Assembly: GCA_905233545.1 (NCBI GenBank)
Contig: CAJOEV010000004.1
Coordinates: 1 to 64,000 of the forward strand
Length of the DNA: 64,000 nt
Direction of reading: 5' to 3'
Origin: an uncultured Eubacterium sp.
GTDB taxonomy: Bacteria > Bacillota > Clostridia > Oscillospirales > Acutalibacteraceae
The first letter of the stretch is position 1; every line of letters starts with the position of its first letter. Below, piece after piece: positions 1 to 6,290 of this stretch. The translations under genes were made by a program, and so were the position numbers. A model generated the notes under the pieces. It made no database searches. It was not told where the DNA came from and worked only from the letters and a program-made list of their open reading frames with translations.

Positions 1-106
1 TCAAATTGAAAACACTTCTGCTTTTATAGTCCGGCTTGCTTTTAGCTCGCCTGTTTTGTTTTTACTAAAGCGTTTTTATTCCCCCAGTAGAACTGGGGGG
101 TTATTC
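1..106 (-). mobile_element. End of an IS200/IS605-like element (partial, continues left of window)
   Basis: This stretch closely resembles positions 21590-21680, which lie directly upstream of a decayed IS200-type tnpA on the minus strand. Both copies share the block GGCTTGCTTTTAGCTCGCC (here 33-51) and a hairpin of CCCCCAGT (81-88) with ACTGGGGG (92-99). Similarity stops just after the hairpin, which marks the element end near 105. By analogy the transposase gene would lie left of position 1 on the minus strand. IS200 elements are known for structured ends; which element this is cannot be fixed from the fragment. Confidence 0.55.
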
Positions 107-120
107 TGTGCTTAAGACCA

Positions 121-148
121 ATAAAAGGGAGGGCATCAAAGCCCTCCC
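121..148 (-). terminator. Intrinsic terminator of metY-cysK
   Basis: GGGAGGGC (127-134) and GCCCTCCC (141-148) form an 8-bp GC-rich stem with a 6-nt loop. On the minus strand it is followed by TTTTAT. It sits 7 bp past the cysK stop codon. Confidence 0.9.
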
Positions 149-154
149 ATAAAA

Positions 155-1087
155 TTATTCTGTGAAAAGCGGAGTTGAATAGTATCTGTCGCCCGAATCG
201 GGAAGCAGTGCAACGATTGTTTTGCCCGCATATTCATCCTTTTTTGCAAGCTCAATGGCTGTGTTCAGCGCTGCGCCCGAGGAAATGCCAACGCTTATTC
301 CTTCTTTTTTTGCAAGAAGCTTTGAAGCTTCAAATGCCGCCTCGTTTGATGATGTTATAACCTCGTCATAAACCTTTGTGTTGAGAACATCGGGAACAAA
401 ACCTGCGCCGATTCCCTGAATCTTATGTGCGCCTGCCGTACCCTTTGAAAGCACGGGAGAGGTTTCGGGCTCAACAGCGATAACCTTTACTTCGGGCTTC
501 TTTGATTTAAGATATTCGCCCGTTCCCGTAACAGTTCCGCCCGTTCCAACGCCTGCGATAAAAACATCAACCTCGCCGTCGGTATCTTCAAAGATTTCGG
601 GACCCGTTGTCTTACGGTGCACTTCGGGGTTGGCAGGGTTCACGAACTGGCCCGGGATGAAGCTATTCTCGATTTCTTCATTGAGCTCCTGCGCCTTTGC
701 GATTGCGCCCTTCATTCCCTTTGCGCCTTCGGTTAAAACAATCTCTGCGCCGTATGCCTTAAGAATGTTTCTTCTCTCAACACTCATGGTTTCGGGCATT
801 GTGAAAATCGCTCTGTAGCCCTTTGCGGCTGCGATTGAAGCAAGACCGATTCCCGTATTGCCTGAGGTCGGCTCAATGATAACCGAGCCCTCTTTGAGAA
901 GTCCCTTTGCCTCTGCATCCTCAATCATTGCCTTTGCAATTCTGTCCTTAACGCTTCCTGCGGGATTGAAGTATTCAAGTTTAACAAGAACCTTTGCCTT
1001 TAAGCCGAGTTCCTTTTCAATATTGCTTATTTCAACAAGCGGAGTTTTTCCGATTAATTCTGCCGCACTCTTATAAATCTTTGCCAT
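155..1087 (-). CDS. cysK: Cysteine synthase A (O-acetylserine sulfhydrylase)
   Basis: PLP enzyme that makes L-cysteine from O-acetylserine and sulfide in the cytoplasm. The 310-residue length is normal. The PLP lysine is K47 in PAGSVKDR, the substrate loop TSGNTG is at about 75-80, the glycine-rich phosphate-binding GTGGTVTGTG at about 180 and SSGAA near 270. The ATG overlaps the metY stop by one base (TAATG) and AAGGAGG lies inside the end of metY, so the two are translationally coupled. Control is expected from the promoter and operator-like site upstream of metY. Confidence 0.96.
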   Translation of the reverse strand: MAKIYKSAAELIGKTPLVEISNIEKELGLKAKVLVKLEYFNPAGSVKDRIAKAMIEDAEAKGLLKEGSVIIEPTSGNTGIGLASIAAAKGYRAIFTMPETMSVERRNILKAYGAEIVLTEGAKGMKGAIAKAQELNEEIENSFIPGQFVNPANPEVHRKTTGPEIFEDTDGEVDVFIAGVGTGGTVTGTGEYLKSKKPEVKVIAVEPETSPVLSKGTAGAHKIQGIGAGFVPDVLNTKVYDEVITSSNEAAFEASKLLAKKEGISVGISSGAALNTAIELAKKDEYAGKTIVALLPDSGDRYYSTPLFTE

Positions 1088-2376
1088 TATTCTGCCTCCT
1101 TAACTGAATTAAAAGCATTTTCTAAATCATCAATAATATCAAGTATATTTTCCGTTCCGATTGAAAGACGAATTGTGTTTTCAAATATTCCCTGCTCGGC
1201 AAGCTCATCTGCTGAAAGCTGTGAATGAGTTGTTGAAGCGGGATGAATAACAAGGCTCTTTACATCCGCAACATTTGCAAGAAGTGAGAAGATTTTAAGA
1301 TTATCAATAAACTTCCACGCTTCTTTTCTTCCGCCCTTGATTTCAAATGTGAAAATCGAAGCTCCCCCGTTTGGAAAATACTTTTTATAAAGTTCATTAT
1401 CGGGGTGGTCGGCAAGCGAAGGATGATTGACCTTTTTAACAAGCGGATGGCTGCTTAGATATTCAACAACCTTCTTTGTGTTTTCAGCATGCCTTTCAAG
1501 TCTCAGCGAAAGGGTTTCAATTCCCTGAAGAAGAAGGAATGCGTTAAAGGGTGAAATTGATGCGCCCGTATCGCGAAGAAGAATTGCTCTGATATATGTA
1601 ACAAAAGCTGCCTCGCCGACTGCATCATAGAACGAAACGCCGTGATAGCTCGGGTTCGCCTCTGCTATATTAGCATATTTTCCGCTCTTTTTCCAGACAA
1701 ATTTTCCGCTTTCAACAATAATTCCGCCGAGTGTTGTTCCGTGACCGCCGAGGAATTTTGTTGCAGAGTGAACAACGATATCCGCGCCGTGTTCAATCGG
1801 TCTTATAAGATAGGGAGTTCCGAAGGTGTTATCAACAACAACGGGAAGTCCATGCTTATGAGCAATTTCTGAAATCGCGTCTATATCGGGAATATCGCTG
1901 TTCGGATTGCCGAGGGTTTCAAGATATATTGCTCTTGTGTTTTCTTTGATTGCGCCTTCAACCTCTTCAAGATTGTGAGCGTCAACAAAGGTTGTTTCAA
2001 TGCCGTACTGAGGCAGGGTGTGGGATAAAAGATTGAAGCTGCCGCCGTAAATTGTTTTCTGGGCAACAATATGTCCGCCGTTTGCTGCAAGCGCTTCAAT
2101 CGTGTAGGTTATTGCCGCTGCGCCCGAAGCCACTGCAAGCGCTGCGCTTCCGCCCTCAAGAGCCGCAACTCTTTTTTCAAGAACGTCCTGGGTTGAATTT
2201 GTAAGTCTGCCGTAAATATTGCCTGCATCCGCAAGTCCGAAGCGGTCTGCAGCATGCTGTGAATCGTGAAAAACGTATGATGTTGTCTGGTAAATCGGAA
2301 CGGCTCTTGCATCTGTTGCAGGGTCCGCCTGCTCCTGACCAACGTGTAATTGTAATGTTTCAAATTTATAACTCAT
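1087..2376 (-). CDS. metY: O-acetylhomoserine sulfhydrylase (Cys/Met metabolism PLP enzyme)
   Basis: Member of the Cys/Met metabolism PLP family. It converts O-acetylhomoserine and sulfide to homocysteine, the direct sulfhydrylation route to methionine. The 429-residue length fits MetY better than MetB/MetC (about 380-400). The PLP lysine lies in HSATKFLGGHG near residue 205, and the N-terminal TLQLHVGQ is typical of MetY. AAAGGAG precedes the ATG. It is the first large gene of the metY-cysK operon and follows a 24-codon leader ORF by 31 nt. Substrate specificity is inferred from length and context; a related gamma-synthase cannot be fully excluded. Confidence 0.9.
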   Translation of the reverse strand: MSYKFETLQLHVGQEQADPATDARAVPIYQTTSYVFHDSQHAADRFGLADAGNIYGRLTNSTQDVLEKRVAALEGGSAALAVASGAAAITYTIEALAANGGHIVAQKTIYGGSFNLLSHTLPQYGIETTFVDAHNLEEVEGAIKENTRAIYLETLGNPNSDIPDIDAISEIAHKHGLPVVVDNTFGTPYLIRPIEHGADIVVHSATKFLGGHGTTLGGIIVESGKFVWKKSGKYANIAEANPSYHGVSFYDAVGEAAFVTYIRAILLRDTGASISPFNAFLLLQGIETLSLRLERHAENTKKVVEYLSSHPLVKKVNHPSLADHPDNELYKKYFPNGGASIFTFEIKGGRKEAWKFIDNLKIFSLLANVADVKSLVIHPASTTHSQLSADELAEQGIFENTIRLSIGTENILDIIDDLENAFNSVKEAE

Positions 2377-2407
2377 AATAATCTCCTTTTTTTATGTTAA
2401 TGTGTAT

Positions 2408-2482
2408 TTATTTATTGTTCCTCCAACATCGCATACACATTCGCATTTCAAAAAGAGCTGCAAAACTATTTTCATTTTTCAT
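2408..2482 (-). CDS. 24-aa cysteine-containing leader peptide upstream of metY-cysK
   Basis: A 24-codon ORF reading MKNENSFAALFE then MRMCMRCWRNNK, starting at ATG 2482-2480 and ending TAA. A strong GGAGG (2490-2494 complement) lies 7 nt upstream. It sits between a consensus promoter and metY, with two Cys and several Met codons near its end. That arrangement suggests a leader peptide sensing charged Cys/Met tRNA. The 31-nt gap to metY is too short for a terminator, so any control would act through ribosome stalling or coupling. No homologue was checked. Confidence 0.6.
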   Translation of the reverse strand: MKNENSFAALFEMRMCMRCWRNNK

Positions 2483-2500
2483 AGTATCGCCTCCTGAGCT

Positions 2501-2518
2501 GAACAGTTTTTTCTGTTC
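2501..2518. repeat. Inverted repeat GAACAG-N6-CTGTTC before the leader ORF
   Basis: Perfect 6-bp arms (2501-2506 and 2513-2518) surround a T6/A6 loop in the 5' untranslated region of the metY transcript. It could be a small hairpin or a binding site. There is no terminator T-run in the metY direction. Confidence 0.35.
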
Positions 2519-2531
2519 GGTTGTTGTTGAC

Positions 2532-2560
2532 ATTATATTCCTATTTGCCTACTGTGTCAA
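2532..2560 (-). promoter_or_regulatory. Sigma-A promoter of leader-metY-cysK
   Basis: On the minus strand TTGACA (complement of 2555-2560) is separated by 17 bp from TATAAT (complement of 2532-2537), a perfect consensus. The 27-bp Rrf2-type site at 2540-2566 covers the -35 and spacer, so binding there should repress. Confidence 0.85.
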
Positions 2561-2566
2561 TAGGTA
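2540..2566. promoter_or_regulatory. Candidate Rrf2/CymR-type operator A
   Basis: 27-bp site of form CCTATTT-N15-AATAGG-TA, an interrupted palindrome with CCTATT and AATAGG arms. The same 27-bp layout recurs at 2600-2626. Rrf2 proteins of the CymR type bind extended, partly palindromic AT-rich sites over promoters of sulfur genes. The pairing with the neighbouring rrf2 gene is inference. Confidence 0.7.
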
Positions 2567-2591
2567 ATTAGCTTTTTATTGAAAATTTATG

Positions 2592-2621
2592 TTGATTTAC
2601 CTATTTACCCTGTGGTATAAT
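2592..2621 (+). promoter_or_regulatory. Promoter of the rrf2 gene
   Basis: TTGATT (2592-2597), 18-bp spacer, TATAAT (2616-2621). Operator-like site B overlaps the spacer and the -10, so autorepression is likely. Confidence 0.75.
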
Positions 2622-2626
2622 AGGTA
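2600..2626. promoter_or_regulatory. Candidate Rrf2/CymR-type operator B
   Basis: Second copy of the 27-bp CCTATTT...AATAGGTA site, same length and orientation as 2540-2566. It covers the -10 of the rrf2 promoter. Confidence 0.7.
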
Positions 2627-2649
2627 AAATTGTGAAAGGAGCACAAAAA

Positions 2650-3048
2650 ATGATTTCAACAAAGGGAAGATACGCGCTCAGAGTTATGCTCGACCTTGCA
2701 AAACAGCAGTCGGACAGCTACATTCCCCTTAAGGATATCGCCGAAAGGCAGGGTATTTCAAAAAAATATCTTGAAATAATTGTTAAAGAACTTGTTTCAT
2801 CAAAGCTCTTAATTGGCGTAAGCGGAAAGGGCGGCGGATATAAGCTTGCACGAAAGCCCGATGAATACACCGTCGGCGAAATTCTTGAAGTAACCGAAGG
2901 CTCGCTTGATGTTGTCGCCTGCCTTGCAGATGAAAACTACGACTGTCCGAGAAAAGAATTCTGCGAAACTCTTCCGATGTGGACTGAGTATAATAATATG
3001 ATTCATAATTTCTTTTATAATAAAAAACTGAGTGATTTATTAAAATAA
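2650..3048 (+). CDS. Rrf2-family transcriptional regulator (CymR/IscR-like)
   Basis: Winged-helix DNA-binding regulator of 132 residues. The start MISTKGRYALRVM is the canonical Rrf2 N-terminus. AAAGGAG ends 9 nt before ATG 2650, so the upstream in-frame GTG at 2632 is not used. The recognition helix lies in the GISKKYLEIIVKEL region. Three cysteines occur in C-x7-C-x5-C spacing near residues 91-105. IscR uses three Cys with x5/x5 spacing for its [2Fe-2S] cluster, so a metal or redox ligand is possible but not proven. Divergence from metY-cysK and shared operator-like sites point to control of sulfur assimilation. A pptase gene follows after 4 nt. Confidence 0.92.
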   Translation: MISTKGRYALRVMLDLAKQQSDSYIPLKDIAERQGISKKYLEIIVKELVSSKLLIGVSGKGGGYKLARKPDEYTVGEILEVTEGSLDVVACLADENYDCPRKEFCETLPMWTEYNNMIHNFFYNKKLSDLLK

Positions 3049-3052
3049 TACT

Positions 3053-3619
3053 ATGTACAGAATAATTAATATCAATGATTTTTCTAAAAATGAATATGAC
3101 GCCTATTTTGAAATGATGACGCAGGACCGACAAAAAAAGGTCAGCCGTTTTCGTTTTGATGAGGATAAAAAAAGAAGCGTTTTCGCCGAGATGCTTGCAA
3201 AAGAGATGATTTCTGAAAAGCTCGGAGTTCCGATTGAAAGCATTGTTATCAAAACCGATGAAAACGGCAAGCCCTTTGCGCAGGGGCTTGACATCCATTT
3301 CAACATTAGCCACAGCAGTGACCTTGTTATCTGCGCTTTAAACGATAAACCAATCGGCGTTGATATTGAAGAAATCCGCGAGGTTAAAAACAAGCTGATT
3401 GATTTTGTCTGCACCGAGAATGAAAAAAGCTTTGTTCAAAACAGTGAATTCGAAAAGCCAAAGCGTTTTTTTGAAATCTGGACTGCAAAGGAAGCGTATT
3501 TCAAATTTCTCGGCTCCGGCATAACAGATATTAAAAGCATTAATACATTAAGTGATGAATTCAAAAAACATCTTGAAAGCTTTGAATATGAAAACTACAT
3601 CATAAGCATATATTCTTAG
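3053..3619 (+). CDS. 4'-phosphopantetheinyl transferase, Sfp type
   Basis: Transfers phosphopantetheine from CoA to a serine of carrier proteins. The 188 residues contain the two signature motifs: GVDIEEIRE near residue 103, with the Mg-binding Asp and Glu, and WTAKEAYFKFLGSGI near 145-160. Sfp enzymes are usually about 220-230 residues, so this is a short form closer to AcpS/HetI-like proteins. It follows rrf2 by 4 nt and is probably cotranscribed; it has only a weak ribosome-binding site. The carrier-protein substrate is not in the window. Confidence 0.88.
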   Translation: MYRIININDFSKNEYDAYFEMMTQDRQKKVSRFRFDEDKKRSVFAEMLAKEMISEKLGVPIESIVIKTDENGKPFAQGLDIHFNISHSSDLVICALNDKPIGVDIEEIREVKNKLIDFVCTENEKSFVQNSEFEKPKRFFEIWTAKEAYFKFLGSGITDIKSINTLSDEFKKHLESFEYENYIISIYS

Positions 3620-3624
3620 CAACC

Positions 3625-3652
3625 CGCTGTTGCTTGAAAAAACAGCGTTTTT
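3625..3652 (+). terminator. Terminator after the phosphopantetheinyl transferase
   Basis: CGCTGTT (3625-3631) pairs with AACAGCG (3641-3647), followed by TTTTT. Confidence 0.75.
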
Positions 3653-3680
3653 GTAATAGAATATATTCGGAGGTGTTGAC

Positions 3681-4445
3681 ATGGATACAAAGGATGTTAT
3701 ATATGAACTCAGAACAAAAAACGGCTTATCCCAGGAGGAGCTTGCCGAAAAGGTTTTTGTAACGCGTCAGGCGGTTTCGCGCTGGGAAAACGGAGAAACT
3801 GTTCCGAACACCGAAACGCTGAAGCTCCTTTCAAAGCTTTTTGATGTTTCGATAAACACATTGCTCGGCGCACCGCAAAAGCTTGTTTGCCAGTGCTGCG
3901 GAATGCCCCTTGAGGATGAAATAATCGGAAGAAACAGCGACGGCTCGCTCAACGAGGAATACTGCAAATGGTGCTATGCCGACGGAACATACACCTACAG
4001 CGATATGGACGAGATGATTGACATATGCATTCCCCATATGACAAACGCAGGCTTCACCGAAGAACAGGCACGCGAATATATGAAAAACCTTCTCCCAACT
4101 CTCAACTATTGGAAAAAGTATGAACAGCTCAGCGACAACGGCGAATTTGAAGCTTTCAAAGAACAGCTGATTGATGAAATAAACGCGCTGAATATTGAAG
4201 GAATGCCGAAGGTTGAAAAGCTCAATGCACTTGTCGGAAGCTTTGTTAATCTTGAATATCCCCTTCCGAGCGGAGAAAAGGTTAAGTTTTTAAATGACAG
4301 CACAACCTATCTCGGCAATCAGCTTGAATGTGAGTTTGGCGGAGACAGATGCTTCGGTATTCTTGCAAATATGGATTTCATTTTAATCTGCACATATGAA
4401 GCCGAGGGTAATAACCCCGAGCTTGTTTTATACAAAAAGAGGTAA
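3681..4445 (+). CDS. XRE-family regulator with zinc-ribbon domain
   Basis: 254 residues with an N-terminal Cro/C1-type helix-turn-helix (about 6-60; LSQEELAEKVFVTRQAVSRWE is the DNA-reading part). Then comes a putative zinc-ribbon domain with C70, C72, C73, C95 and C98 and a helical region annotated elsewhere as a 'putative zinc ribbon' domain. The C-terminal third resembles nothing I recognise. GGAGGTG lies just before the ATG. The next gene begins 2 nt after the stop, so the two form an operon. The ligand is unknown. Confidence 0.8.
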   Translation: MDTKDVIYELRTKNGLSQEELAEKVFVTRQAVSRWENGETVPNTETLKLLSKLFDVSINTLLGAPQKLVCQCCGMPLEDEIIGRNSDGSLNEEYCKWCYADGTYTYSDMDEMIDICIPHMTNAGFTEEQAREYMKNLLPTLNYWKKYEQLSDNGEFEAFKEQLIDEINALNIEGMPKVEKLNALVGSFVNLEYPLPSGEKVKFLNDSTTYLGNQLECEFGGDRCFGILANMDFILICTYEAEGNNPELVLYKKR

Positions 4446-4447
4446 AA

Positions 4448-4807
4448 ATGACAGAAGAAATAGAATATGTTCACGAGCCCGACGATTTGCAGTGCGGACA
4501 GGCTGTTCTTGCAATGCTGAGCAAAATTGATGTTGAGCTTGTTGCAAAAGAGCTGAATAACAACCGCGAAACAAATCTTAAAGAAATGAAAAGCTTTCTT
4601 AAAGCTCATGGCTTCCGGGTTTGTGATGAGCGAAGGCTGGCATATGATAAAAGCGATTTGCCCGAGGTATGCATGCTGAGTCTTGAAACTCCGCGCTGCT
4701 GGCACTGGTCGCTGTATTTCAAAGGAACTTTCTACGACCCCGAGCACGGAATTCTGGATAACTTCCCCGTTTGTGAAAGAAAATACTATTGGGAGATAAA
4801 GAAATAA
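4448..4807 (+). CDS. Small papain-like (peptidase C39-like) domain protein
   Basis: 119 residues. The layout fits the C39-like/bacteriocin-peptidase fold: Gln15-Cys16-Gly in DDLQCGQAVLAML as the likely nucleophile motif, then His86 in CWHWSLY and an Asp97 (FYDPEHG) that could complete a triad. There is no signal peptide and no transporter domain, so this is a free-standing cytosolic form. It lies 2 nt downstream of an XRE regulator and is probably coexpressed. Whether it is a protease, a peptidase-like inhibitor or an immunity-type protein cannot be told from sequence. Confidence 0.6.
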   Translation: MTEEIEYVHEPDDLQCGQAVLAMLSKIDVELVAKELNNNRETNLKEMKSFLKAHGFRVCDERRLAYDKSDLPEVCMLSLETPRCWHWSLYFKGTFYDPEHGILDNFPVCERKYYWEIKK

Positions 4808-4813
4808 ACAAAA

Positions 4814-4844
4814 AACCGTTCATGCTATGATGAACGGTTTTTTG
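4814..4844 (+). terminator. Terminator after the C39-like gene
   Basis: AACCGTTCA (4814-4822) pairs with TGAACGGTT (4831-4839), then a T-run. The A-rich left flank lets it also work for the convergent gene. Confidence 0.85.
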
Positions 4845-4856
4845 TATTAACACTGA

Positions 4857-5702
4857 TTATAATTCGATACTTGTACACGGATATTGAATAAGAAAGGATA
4901 TATCGTGCGCTTCACAGTATTTTGCAGTTTCATAGAAAACGATATCCAGTCTTTCTACATATTCAGGCATATTTTCAATGGGTTTTTCCAGCGGTGAAAA
5001 GAAGTTGTCCCAATGAACGGGGATAACAAGCTTTGCATTTATTGTTTCTACGGTTTCCTTAAAGAATGCTTTCGTTTCGACATCATCCATTTTTGTAATA
5101 CCTGCAACGCCGAGAAAAACAGTATCCGCTTCAATACCTTCCAGTTTTCCTTCTATGTAGTTACAGCTTGGATGAATCAGAATCTTCTTATCACCGTGTT
5201 CCACATAAAAGTCATATGACCCGCCCTCTTTATAAGATTGAAGGATTGTCGGCTGGTAAAGCGGTTCGGTTATTTCTTCGCCAAGATTATCGTTGATTAT
5301 TGTCGGCTTTGAGTGAAGCGCTTTCATAACTGTGATTTTATAATCTCCGACAGTATAGCAGTTCCCTTCTTCGAACACTTCAATATGAGAAGCCTTAACA
5401 TGTCCGCCCAGCGCAACATTTCTTGCTGATTTGCTTCCGTAAACTCTTGCACCGCACCTGTTGGCAAAATAAGAAACATCCATAACATGGTCGTGATGTG
5501 TATGAGAAACAAAGATAGCCTTCAGTCTGTTAATATTATGCTCCTTGATGATTCTGTCGCATAAAGCTGTGTCGGTTCTAACGACTTCCTTCTTAAAAAA
5601 CTTTTGAATATGAGGTCTTGTAAAATGAGCATCAAAAAGAATCTGGTCTTTGCCGTCGTCAAATAACAAAACCGTTGTCCCGAAAAATGTTACTTTAAGC
5701 AT
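4857..5702 (-). CDS. MBL-fold metal-dependent hydrolase (UlaG-like)
   Basis: 281 residues of the metallo-beta-lactamase fold. The metal motif HTHHDH (H67, H69, D71, H72) is intact in FVSHTHHDHVMD. Later histidines include GGHVKASHIEV, a HPSCN motif and PVHWDN near residue 230, as in the cytosolic UlaG/YtnP-like lactonase group. A single-gene unit with terminator 3' to it. Likely a small-molecule phosphodiesterase or lactonase; the substrate is unknown. Confidence 0.8.
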   Translation of the reverse strand: MLKVTFFGTTVLLFDDGKDQILFDAHFTRPHIQKFFKKEVVRTDTALCDRIIKEHNINRLKAIFVSHTHHDHVMDVSYFANRCGARVYGSKSARNVALGGHVKASHIEVFEEGNCYTVGDYKITVMKALHSKPTIINDNLGEEITEPLYQPTILQSYKEGGSYDFYVEHGDKKILIHPSCNYIEGKLEGIEADTVFLGVAGITKMDDVETKAFFKETVETINAKLVIPVHWDNFFSPLEKPIENMPEYVERLDIVFYETAKYCEAHDISFLIQYPCTSIEL

Positions 5703-5882
5703 AATTCAGCCTCCATTCCTGATTATTATGTTATCATAAAAGAATAGTGATTTCAATCTATATATATTGATATAAGTATTTAGTTTTCAGGCATGTTTAA
5801 AAAAGCATTCCCTTTATGGCAGATTAGTGTTATTATATTAAACAGATATTTCCTTAATAATTAAAATAATGAGGTTTATATT

Positions 5883-6287
5883 ATGGATGAATTAAACAAT
5901 AATGACATCAAAACTGTTCAAAGCAGTGAGTCATATGAAAAAATCGCAATGAAGTATTGCTTTTTGCGTGAAAAGATTTTGTTTTATTTCAAACGGGGAA
6001 AAAAGATTTTAAAGATTTCCAAAATTGCGGCTGCGGTAATCTTCTTACTTTTTACTGTTATAGGTATTATTGTAAGTCACCATACAGGGCGCGAGCTTGT
6101 GTGGCTGCAGGCGTGGATATTTCTTATTTTCTTTGATGTTGCAGTCTTTGTTATTGCGGATTATAACAAATATCTGATTGAATCCAAGGTAATACCGTAT
6201 CTGAAAGATGACGAACAAGTTGAATTCGGCGAGTATGATATTTTTATTGATGACGCTGAAGAGGATGAAGAGGAAGAGGAGGAATAA
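5883..6287 (+). CDS. Small two-helix membrane protein with acidic tail
   Basis: 134 residues, family not recognised. A basic N-terminal half leads into two hydrophobic helices (about 48-70 and 75-97), and the protein ends in a strongly acidic tail of Asp and Glu. It lies 3 nt before the YhgE gene, so the two are translated together and it may be an accessory of that membrane protein. A GAGG motif precedes the ATG. Confidence 0.7.
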   Translation: MDELNNNDIKTVQSSESYEKIAMKYCFLREKILFYFKRGKKILKISKIAAAVIFLLFTVIGIIVSHHTGRELVWLQAWIFLIFFDVAVFVIADYNKYLIESKVIPYLKDDEQVEFGEYDIFIDDAEEDEEEEEE

Positions 6288-6290
6288 ATA

